DNA of 42,921 bases, taken from Ruminococcus sp. UBA7158. GTDB lineage: Bacteria > Bacillota > Clostridia > Oscillospirales > Ruminococcaceae. Made by a program: the position numbers and the translations under genes. Below, piece after piece: positions 1 to 6,948 of this stretch. A model generated the notes under the pieces. That model was not told the origin of the DNA. It ran no database searches and worked only from the letters and a program-made list of their open reading frames with translations. The stretch covers positions 24,986-67,906 of the forward strand of contig DKWG01000020.1 in NCBI GenBank assembly GCA_002491605.1. Direction: 5' to 3'. Position 1 is the first letter of the stretch. Each line of letters starts with the position of its first letter.

Positions 1-29
1 AAGTTTTGTAAAATAATACGGCTATATAC

Positions 30-78
30 TTGATAACTTAATTGAAATGTGATATCATTAGCTTATTAGATATCTAAT
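30..78 (+). promoter_or_regulatory. marR promoter and palindromic operator
   Basis: A promoter-like pair TTGATA (30-35) and TATCAT (53-58) is separated by 17 bp. A perfect 14-bp palindrome, ATTAGATATCTAAT, lies at 65-78, where transcription would start, just ahead of the ribosome binding site of the MarR gene. MarR proteins usually repress themselves by binding such palindromes. The elements are seen directly; autoregulation is inferred. Confidence 0.55.
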
Positions 79-94
79 TAAAGGTTGAGATGAA

Positions 95-526
95 ATGTCT
101 GAAACAAAAAAGCTTCATCAGGCGCTGATTTACGGCTCAAGCGCCCATAGAAAGGCTTGCCGTTCGGAGTTTGCAAAGTTTAATCTTTCCGAGGGTCAGC
201 CGAAGGTTTTATCCGTGCTGTCAGAGCAGGAAGGATTTTTGCAGAAGGATTTGGCGAAGAGATGCCATGTTGAGCCTGCGACAATGACGTCTATCCTTAA
301 CAGCATGGAGAAAAAAGGTCTTATAAGAAGAGCTGTTTCGCACGTTTCCGGAGGCAAAAGGGCTTTTTCTGTCTTTTTAACCGAACGGGGAAGGACAGTT
401 GCCGAAACCGTCAACAATATTGTCAGCGATATCGAAGCAAAGGCATTTATCGGATTCACCCAAGCTGAACAGGACAGCTTAATCGACTATCTCAACAGAA
501 TCGGGGAGAATCTCGAGGTCAAGTAG
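95..526 (+). CDS. MarR family transcriptional regulator
   Basis: This 143-residue protein has the size and layout of MarR regulators: a winged helix-turn-helix at about residues 30-100, flanked by helices that form the dimer. Recognisable stretches are the QPKVLSVLSEQEG helix, the recognition region around EPATMTSILNSMEKKGLI, and the wing followed by LTERGR. MarR proteins are dimeric DNA-binding repressors released by small ligands; the ligand cannot be told from sequence. The ATG at 95 is preceded by AAAGG. The gene lies 113 bp upstream of a lipoprotein esterase on the same strand and has a palindrome over its own promoter, so it probably controls itself and perhaps the esterase. Confidence 0.88.
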   Translation: MSETKKLHQALIYGSSAHRKACRSEFAKFNLSEGQPKVLSVLSEQEGFLQKDLAKRCHVEPATMTSILNSMEKKGLIRRAVSHVSGGKRAFSVFLTERGRTVAETVNNIVSDIEAKAFIGFTQAEQDSLIDYLNRIGENLEVK

Positions 527-534
527 TTATGTAT

Positions 535-557
535 GTTCAAAATAGTTGTTTTTGAAC
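535..557. repeat. 8-bp inverted repeat between marR and esterase
   Basis: GTTCAAAA (535-542) and TTTTGAAC (550-557) are perfect inverted repeats with a 7-nt spacer. No run of T follows, so a classical terminator is unlikely; it may be an operator or a weak RNA hairpin. Confidence 0.35.
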
Positions 558-639
558 TTGCAGTCTTTGCGCATTATAAAGGCATAACAAGAGCTGAACG
601 TGCGCAGAGTATAAATTTTATGAAGGGGATGCGGCAATT

Positions 640-1575
640 ATGAAAAGGCTTTTCAAGACACTGCTTTTATCTATGATGATGGGAGCGACACTTTGCACAA
701 TGGGCGGTTGCGCCAAGAAGGTAACCGTTGTGGATGAGATTCCTAAGGAGTATTTGAAAAAATGCGATGAGGGTGGATCTATTCAAAGGTTTACATATCC
801 GACAAAGGACTACTTTGGTAATAAAGAGGAAATAACAAAGGAAGCTTATATATACCTTCCGCCGAACTACGATGAATCAAAGAAGTACAATGTATGCTAT
901 TTGTTCCACGGTATAGGCGGCGATGTCTGGGAGTGGGGAATGACAGGGGATAACTCCGACGTCAAGAAGATGATGGATAATCTTATAGCAAATGGTGATA
1001 TTGAGCCGTTTATCGTTGTCACACCAAACGGCAGGTCTGCTAAGGACCACTCGTCCGGTTCTGATCACAATTCGTTCTATTTGTTCGGTCAGGAGCTTAG
1101 AAACGACTTAGTTCCTTATGTTGACGCTAACTATGCAACCTACGCCGACTACAGCGAGGGCTATGACATAACAGCCGCCCGTGAGCACAGAGCCTGCGCA
1201 GGTCTTTCAATGGGCGGAATGCAGACAACAAATATCGGTCTTTGCGAATGTCTTGATATGTTCAGCTACTTCGGAGGCTTTAGCTCCTGCCCAACTACAT
1301 ATTCAGCGGCTGAGATTGCCAAGAAGCTTGAAAAGTTCCCCGATTACGATATCAAGTATTTTTATAACATCTGCGGAACCGAGGACGGAATCGCAATGTG
1401 GAGCCACTCGGCAGCCATGGGTATAGGAGAAGACGGCAAGCCGACAATCTGCGATTTGACCGATAAGCTTAAGGACGGCAAGAACTTCTTGTGGCAGACA
1501 CGCTCCGGCGGTCACGATTTTAACATCTGGTTCTTGGGATTCTATAACTATGCTCAGATTGTATTTACACAATGA
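640..1575 (+). CDS. Lipoprotein esterase, CE1/feruloyl esterase-like
   Basis: This is a secreted alpha/beta-hydrolase of 311 residues. The N-terminus is a lipoprotein signal: basic MKRLFK, a hydrophobic stretch and a lipobox-like MGGC with Cys24 as the lipid anchor. The hydrolase part has the YLFHGIGGD oxyanion-region motif (about 88-95), the nucleophile elbow GLSMGG with Ser190, a likely acid Asp249 in GTEDG, and His292 in SGGHDF. This pattern is typical of the esterase D/CE1 group, which includes acetylxylan and feruloyl esterases. The acyl substrate is unknown. AGGGGAT precedes the ATG at 640. The neighbouring glycosidases suggest it removes acyl groups from glycans outside the cell, which is an inference. 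Confidence 0.82.
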   Translation: MKRLFKTLLLSMMMGATLCTMGGCAKKVTVVDEIPKEYLKKCDEGGSIQRFTYPTKDYFGNKEEITKEAYIYLPPNYDESKKYNVCYLFHGIGGDVWEWGMTGDNSDVKKMMDNLIANGDIEPFIVVTPNGRSAKDHSSGSDHNSFYLFGQELRNDLVPYVDANYATYADYSEGYDITAAREHRACAGLSMGGMQTTNIGLCECLDMFSYFGGFSSCPTTYSAAEIAKKLEKFPDYDIKYFYNICGTEDGIAMWSHSAAMGIGEDGKPTICDLTDKLKDGKNFLWQTRSGGHDFNIWFLGFYNYAQIVFTQ

Positions 1576-1591
1576 TTTTTAATGATGAATT

Positions 1592-1634
1592 AAATACGCC
1601 GTGCCGAAGTATATAATCTCGGCACGGCGTATTT
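1592..1634. terminator. Bidirectional terminator between esterase and GH98 gene
   Basis: A perfect 16-bp inverted repeat (1592-1607 with 1619-1634) has an 11-nt loop. Its outer bases are AAAT on the left and ATTT on the right, so either strand ends in a U-rich tail. It sits between two converging genes. Confidence 0.9.
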
Positions 1635-1654
1635 TGATTGTTTGCATACGGGAA

Positions 1655-4030
1655 TTAAATCCTCTTGCTTCCTGCTTTTGTCTTAATAACGGCTATTAAT
1701 ACTGTTGCAGCACCGACCACGACCAACGCCGCCAACCCCAATGCGAGTAACAGCGATTTATTGTTATTGCCTGCCTTGACTAAATCAACGGTGAAGCAAT
1801 CTATGTATAGCTTGGATTTTAAATCATCATTCAGCCTTATTTCAAAGCTGTTCTTGCCTTTTTTGAGCTGCGCATTAATTGGGACCGCAGCCCATTCGCC
1901 GTTAGTATCCGAAAGCTCTATCCTTGTCTTTTTGCCGTTGATGTATACATCAGCTGTGTCTCCGCCGGAGCGGTAACGCAGATTGAGAGTATACAGCCCT
2001 GATTGCTCAGCTGTAAACGTCTCGGAAGCTTTTGCTCCCTTTTGCATTCCCATCAAAAGATAGCCCTGCGCAAGATAGTTCCTGATTCTGCCGTCGACGC
2101 CGTTTTTTATGACAGCTTCAACATTGCAGGTATCAAACAGCTCAGCCTCGTGCTGAAGTGTTCCGTAGTAAGCCTGCGGAGCTGTCGGCTTGACTACAGC
2201 CGCTTTTGTGTATTCGGTGAGCCTGTTTGCTCCGCTTCCCGAACACAGGACAGTGATGTCAACAGGACCGTTATGACTTACGGATAAGGTATATACTCCG
2301 TCTGACCAGTCTTCAGTAAAATCAGCTTTTGTTATACCGTTTCCGCGGTCGGTGAACCTTACGTCTGGCTTATTTTCAGCACTGTTGATGGTGATAATGT
2401 CTGTTTTTAGCTCTTTTGAATTTCTGTCGTTGTAGTTGTTTAAATATATCTCGACGCTGTCTGAAAACTCACTGATAAAGCCTGTAGTGTAACGGTTGTA
2501 TTCAAGACCGATGCTTTGTGCAGTGTTGTACTTGAAAGGTATCAGGGCTTTAGCGGTCTGCTCCTTTTTGTACGGATTATAGGTTATCCATGTGTTTTCA
2601 AAATGAGCGGCGTAAAGGTCGCCGGTGTATTCCTGCTCAAAGGCTTCATTCAGCTCGGAGATTTTCACTTGCTCGTCCTGCCACGTCGATTTGTACTCGG
2701 ATTTAGGGATGACACGTTCAAACAAATCCCTATACTTTTTGTCGGCAAAGCCGGCTGTTATCGGAATAGTGGGATACCGTCCCGTTGATTTATAAAACGA
2801 ATGGTTATCCTTAAGATTGCCGTCGCCATCCATCTTATAAAGACCTTCAAGTAGATTTTCGGGTATAGAATATTTCTCATCGTCCGTTCCTGTTTCCAAA
2901 TCATTAACCAGAATAAACTTAGTCCGCTTTATGATCTCTTCCCTTGAAGGAATCCTAAAAGCCCCCGATAAAATCTTTCTGTACATATCGACAAAGACAT
3001 TGTCGAACTGAGCTGTTGTCTCCCAATTTCTGACGCTGTAGCCCTTTTTATCGGTCAGCGGTTCGGTTTCTTTAAAATCGTCAACCCATATAAGCTCAGG
3101 ACCGTCTATAACCGTTGCCCCGTTTAGTATCATCCTTTCAAGATGAACCGAAAGCCCCGTTGCAAGGGTGTAATCGGGCGTATAGTGACCGGAATAGCTG
3201 CCGTCTCCGCCTGTCCAGCCTGAAGAATCATAGCGGATTCCGAAATTTCCGCAATAGCCGGAAAGATAAGTTCCGAGTACCAAGCTCTCCATATCGTATA
3301 AGTATGATATAGACGTAAATTTCTCAAGCAGAATAAAGTTGTCGCTGTATTTGCGTGCTGCTTCCTCAAACTGCGGAACAAGGCTCAGCATGGCGATGGG
3401 GTTTATTGACGCCGCCCACTCATTTCCGCACCAGCTGTCGATAAGATAACCGCCGTATTTATTGCAAAGCTCTAAAAGCCCGGCAAGATGAATGTATCGC
3501 TCTTCTGCGGTCACAGGAAAGCCCTTGACATAGTTGTCAAAGCCCCAGAACTGCTCGCAGTAGTTGAAGCCGATGAAGCAGGGATAATCTCTGAAGAACT
3601 CGCCGTAGATGGTTTGCTCGTAGTCTGTGACGGACGGGTCGTAATCAGGGAAGTGTGTTGTACCTCCTGCGGCAGGCTGAATCATAGCCCATACCTTGCG
3701 CTCAGAGCATACTCTGAGCCATGACTTAGCAGTTTCATAGCCATACTCAACACGCTCGAACTGCTGTTTTTCCTGATCCCAGCCCGGGTCGAGGGAGATG
3801 TTAAAAACTATGTAGGGGAGAATATCTTTAGGAATGAGGTCGATGATTTTTTCGGGGTCGGCATTGTTCCATGTGTCAATGTGAGCTATCCACATCGGCT
3901 GCTGCGGTGAAACCTTTCTTCTCATTGTTCCCGAAGCCGATGGAGCATCAGCTTTTAACGGCGCAGCACCGCTGATGACTGTCAGAACAGAAAGCAGGGT
4001 GGTTATTATCCTTGTCATAGATTTATTCAT
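1655..4030 (-). CDS. GH98 endo-beta-galactosidase, secreted, C-terminally anchored
   Basis: This 791-residue enzyme resembles GH98, the family of endo-beta-galactosidases that release blood-group A/B trisaccharides from host glycans. In order: a signal peptide (about 1-28); the catalytic barrel, opening with PMWIAHIDTWNNADPEKIIDLIP and continuing through IQPAAGG, HFPDYDP and FNYCEQFWGFD; a middle beta-rich region; a CBM6/35-like module (about 625-755, starting HEAELFD and ending IDCFTVDL); and a transmembrane helix (about 759-782) with a basic tail. Glu159 in NYCEQ is the likely catalytic acid; Asp268 and Glu312 are candidate partners. GGAGGG precedes the ATG at 4030, which overlaps the upstream GH63-like gene by 8 bases, so the two are co-translated. 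Family confidence is high; the exact blood-group specificity is not visible. Confidence 0.87.
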   Translation of the reverse strand: MNKSMTRIITTLLSVLTVISGAAPLKADAPSASGTMRRKVSPQQPMWIAHIDTWNNADPEKIIDLIPKDILPYIVFNISLDPGWDQEKQQFERVEYGYETAKSWLRVCSERKVWAMIQPAAGGTTHFPDYDPSVTDYEQTIYGEFFRDYPCFIGFNYCEQFWGFDNYVKGFPVTAEERYIHLAGLLELCNKYGGYLIDSWCGNEWAASINPIAMLSLVPQFEEAARKYSDNFILLEKFTSISYLYDMESLVLGTYLSGYCGNFGIRYDSSGWTGGDGSYSGHYTPDYTLATGLSVHLERMILNGATVIDGPELIWVDDFKETEPLTDKKGYSVRNWETTAQFDNVFVDMYRKILSGAFRIPSREEIIKRTKFILVNDLETGTDDEKYSIPENLLEGLYKMDGDGNLKDNHSFYKSTGRYPTIPITAGFADKKYRDLFERVIPKSEYKSTWQDEQVKISELNEAFEQEYTGDLYAAHFENTWITYNPYKKEQTAKALIPFKYNTAQSIGLEYNRYTTGFISEFSDSVEIYLNNYNDRNSKELKTDIITINSAENKPDVRFTDRGNGITKADFTEDWSDGVYTLSVSHNGPVDITVLCSGSGANRLTEYTKAAVVKPTAPQAYYGTLQHEAELFDTCNVEAVIKNGVDGRIRNYLAQGYLLMGMQKGAKASETFTAEQSGLYTLNLRYRSGGDTADVYINGKKTRIELSDTNGEWAAVPINAQLKKGKNSFEIRLNDDLKSKLYIDCFTVDLVKAGNNNKSLLLALGLAALVVVGAATVLIAVIKTKAGSKRI

Positions 4031-5891
4031 GTATTTTTCCCTCCGAGGCTAACGGTTTTCCGAAATCCTTAATATATCCTGATTCTGCCAAAGCGACTGC
4101 ACACATCAAAGCTCCCCAGTGATAAAACTTGTCGCTGTTGCCGGAATCGCAGCCGTCGCCTGTAATGCTGCTGTAATTCTCGTGGACGTGCCTGTGCTCT
4201 GTCCACTCCTTCATAAATACTTTTGCCGACTTTTCCGCTAAGTCACGGCGCACATCATCAAGCTCGGCACGGGCAAGCGCCATGTAGACCAAGAAGTTAA
4301 GCGGCGCCCAGACACGCCCACGCCAATAATTTTGGTCAGGGTAGGCAATATCGTTTCGGGCAATAGACGGCAGCATCCAATCGCCATAAAATTCATCCGG
4401 ATTATAATAATGCTCGTCGGCAATGCGTCTTTGACGTTCTAAGGAGACATCAGGCGAAAACAAGGCGTAGAAGTTAGTAGGGGATATTCTTCGGGAAAAC
4501 TCACCGGTATCGGTTCTGCGGTTGTAGTAAAAGCCGTTTTCCTCGTCCCAAAGCGTTTCCAAGCCCTCACAGGCTTTTTCCATACGCTCGGAAAGCTCGT
4601 CGACGTCCTCATCCCTGCCGATGATTTTTGCAAGCTCTATTAAGGAACGGCAGTCAAGAATGTACAGTCCCGTCAAGCCGACGTCCTCAAGCTCAAGACG
4701 GTTGGTTTCTTTGTTGAACGGTATATCGTCATACATCGGCGAATTATCCAAGCCGCTTTCAATGGCTGCGCCGAAGGTTGAATGAACGCCGTCGGTTTCC
4801 CATCTGTTGCCGTAAAGCTCGGGTATTTTTTCACTGCCCCAGTAAAGTGCGCCGCTGTCGTTCATTCTGTGCTCATAGAACCAGCGATTCCATGCAAGCA
4901 GGTCGGAATACATATCCTCAATGATCCACTTTTCCCGATGAATGCGGTAAACCTCCAAAAGCATAGCACTTCCTACAGGCGGCTGAGAGCGGTCGGCGCT
5001 GCACTGACCGGTGGCATAGGCAAAGTTGGGAACAAAGCCGTCCTCGGTGCGCTCGTTGAGTATTTCTCGAAGATTGCTGTAAGCAAGCTCACGGCTGCCG
5101 GGGCTTGCCATAAAGCCTGCAAAGAAGTTGTCCCAGCAGAATAAAACATAGCCGCCGCTCGATATGCTCCAAAGCCTGCTGACCGGCGATATCACCCTGT
5201 CGTGCTTGGCGTCATATATAGTGTCCCACGTCAAAGCGCACTCCATAGCCTCATACATTTGCTGCATATCGCCAAACCTCATGGTTCTTTCGTGGTATGC
5301 CTGACGCCGCTCGGCTATAAGCTTCTCAACCGTCTTGATATCACGAGGCGAGCCTGTCGTAAACGCAACAGCAGTATCAAGTTCAACGCATAAGCAGGCG
5401 GTCTGTACAGGTATGTTCAGGTCAAGCATCGGCTTGCCGGTGGTGTATACGGTTTTTTCGTCCGCTCCGTGGGCGACTAATGTATTTCCGACAGTCTCCA
5501 CCCAGCCGTTTTTTCTCCACAGATATCCGCCCTCAAGCACCAGCATGGCGGGCTTGAGCTGCTTTTTTACGGGAGTAACTAAAAGTGTAAGCTCATCATT
5601 ATCAACCGTTGATTCCACCTTAATCTCCATATCGCACCACTTAACGGTCATTTCGGTGTATGATTCATCAAAGGCATGAATGCCGGGAAAAGCAGTTTCC
5701 GCAGGCTCACGTCCGTATTCGTTTGTAAAGCGTCCTATCAGCGTTTCTTTAAGATAATGTCCCTCACGGTATTCCTTAAAAGCAATATTCAAAGCAAAGC
5801 CGTCCGGCATATGTACATGGGAAAGAACACTGCGAACATTCCATGTGTGCCATCCGTTCAGATAATTTTTCTTCATTGAGGCGTAATCCAT
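4023..5891 (-). CDS. GH63/trehalase-like (alpha/alpha)6 glycoside hydrolase
   Basis: The protein is 622 residues from the ATG at 5891. That start is chosen because AAAGGAG lies 8 bases before it; an upstream TTG at 5909 would put this site inside the gene. There is no signal peptide, so it acts in the cytoplasm. An N-terminal beta-sandwich-like part (about 1-200) is followed by an (alpha/alpha)6 part with WDNFFAG, PVGSAMLLEVYRI, ESGLDNSP (likely acid Asp382), NYWRGRVWAPLNFLVY and HENYSSITGDG. These are hallmarks of the GH63/mannosylglycerate-hydrolase-like group of clan GH-G. The substrate is unknown. It is the first gene of an operon with the GH98 enzyme, which suggests it processes an imported fragment of the same glycan; this is inferred. 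Confidence 0.78.
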   Translation of the reverse strand: MDYASMKKNYLNGWHTWNVRSVLSHVHMPDGFALNIAFKEYREGHYLKETLIGRFTNEYGREPAETAFPGIHAFDESYTEMTVKWCDMEIKVESTVDNDELTLLVTPVKKQLKPAMLVLEGGYLWRKNGWVETVGNTLVAHGADEKTVYTTGKPMLDLNIPVQTACLCVELDTAVAFTTGSPRDIKTVEKLIAERRQAYHERTMRFGDMQQMYEAMECALTWDTIYDAKHDRVISPVSRLWSISSGGYVLFCWDNFFAGFMASPGSRELAYSNLREILNERTEDGFVPNFAYATGQCSADRSQPPVGSAMLLEVYRIHREKWIIEDMYSDLLAWNRWFYEHRMNDSGALYWGSEKIPELYGNRWETDGVHSTFGAAIESGLDNSPMYDDIPFNKETNRLELEDVGLTGLYILDCRSLIELAKIIGRDEDVDELSERMEKACEGLETLWDEENGFYYNRRTDTGEFSRRISPTNFYALFSPDVSLERQRRIADEHYYNPDEFYGDWMLPSIARNDIAYPDQNYWRGRVWAPLNFLVYMALARAELDDVRRDLAEKSAKVFMKEWTEHRHVHENYSSITGDGCDSGNSDKFYHWGALMCAVALAESGYIKDFGKPLASEGKIHE

Positions 5892-5914
5892 AGCAAAATC
5901 TCCTTTCAAGTCTG

Positions 5915-5947
5915 TTGACTTTATATCATTTTACTGATAAAATTATA
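5915..5947. promoter_or_regulatory. Overlapping divergent promoters, araC-type gene and GH63-GH98 operon
   Basis: On the plus strand TTGACT (5915-5920) and TAAAAT (5938-5943), spaced 17 bp, form a good promoter for the AraC regulator. On the minus strand TATAAT (5947-5942) serves the glycosidase operon, but no good -35 box lies 17 bp upstream of it. A weak -35 with a strong -10 fits activator-dependent transcription. The two -10 boxes overlap. Confidence 0.55.
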
Positions 5948-6018
5948 GGTGTGTATATCATATTTCATTGAAAAAATATCACTTTTATTGGAATTACATA
6001 AGCAAGAGGTGACAAAGA

Positions 6019-6870
6019 ATGAATGAGGAGATGCGAGAAAATCTTCTGCGCGGCAGTCAGGCCTATCCTTTTGTGCTGTATCATATGCCGTACGGCGGAA
6101 ATCAGGTTGCGGCAATGCTTCACTGGCAGGACGATGTGGAGATTTTGTCTGTCACAAGCGGAGAGCTCAATCTGTTTTTGGACGGTAACCTTATAGCACT
6201 CCACCCGGGCGACATCGTATGTATAAACCCGGGACAGGTTCACAGCTTTCACAGCAATGTGCCCGAAACTCAATTAGATATATTCATTTTTCCGTGGGAG
6301 AATTTAAAATTTGCCATAGCTGACCATGACCAGCAAAAGTATATTAGCTTTTTGGCAGACGGCAAGCTCGGACTGCCGCTGATGTTTTGTCAAAATGAAG
6401 AACAGAGTCGGCTGATTTTATACGCAATTGAGCTTCAAAAACAAAGACCGCCGGCTTATGAGATGATGACAAAAGCTATCCTTTTGATGACAGCGGCAAA
6501 GCTCGCTCAAGCTGACGCTTTTGTATCGCTTTGCCCCACAAAGAATGAAGAAACCTGCAAGAAGATACTTGAGTATATTCACAATCACTATTCGTATAAG
6601 CTTACAGTTGCCGACATATCGACAGAGGTGGGAATCTCCCCGAAATATTTCAGTACGTTTTTTTGCGAGCATTTTCATCAGCATTTTACCGACTATCTTA
6701 GAAATTACCGTATAGAGCAGGCATGCGTACTGCTGTCTAACGCAAATATGTCAGTTGCAGAAATCGCAGTGTCTGTCGGGTTCGGTTCAAGCAGTCATTT
6801 TATTCAGCAGTTTGTAAAAAGCAAAGGGATAACACCGCTCAAATACCGCAGGTGCTTTGGAATCGGATGA
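6019..6870 (+). CDS. AraC family regulator of the GH98 locus
   Basis: This 283-residue protein has an N-terminal cupin sensor (about 20-110, with HWQDDVEILSVTSGEL and HPGDIVCINPGQVHSF) and a C-terminal double helix-turn-helix of AraC type (about 180-280, with LTVADISTEVGISPKYFSTFF and VAEIAVSVGFGSSSHFIQQF). Such proteins bind a sugar or glycan fragment and activate nearby genes. It starts 127 bp from, and points away from, the GH63-like/GH98 operon, the usual place of a local activator. AAGAGGTG precedes the ATG. The ligand is unknown; a product of the GH98 reaction would fit. Confidence 0.88.
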   Translation: MNEEMRENLLRGSQAYPFVLYHMPYGGNQVAAMLHWQDDVEILSVTSGELNLFLDGNLIALHPGDIVCINPGQVHSFHSNVPETQLDIFIFPWENLKFAIADHDQQKYISFLADGKLGLPLMFCQNEEQSRLILYAIELQKQRPPAYEMMTKAILLMTAAKLAQADAFVSLCPTKNEETCKKILEYIHNHYSYKLTVADISTEVGISPKYFSTFFCEHFHQHFTDYLRNYRIEQACVLLSNANMSVAEIAVSVGFGSSSHFIQQFVKSKGITPLKYRRCFGIG

Positions 6871-6876
6871 TATTAT

Positions 6877-6912
6877 AAAACGCCCATGCTGAAATAAAAG
6901 CATGAGCGTTTT
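6877..6912. terminator. Bidirectional terminator between araC-type gene and P-type ATPase
   Basis: A 14-bp stem (6877-6890 with 6899-6912) with one mismatch has AAAA on one side and TTTT on the other. It lies between converging genes and can end both transcripts. Confidence 0.85.
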
Positions 6913-6948
6913 ATATATTATAGTTTACAGTCGGTAATTACTTAACTG

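Noticed and set aside
5892..6018. CcpA cre site at the GH98 locus
   Set aside because: HprK suggests catabolite control, but no good match to the cre consensus was found in this gap.
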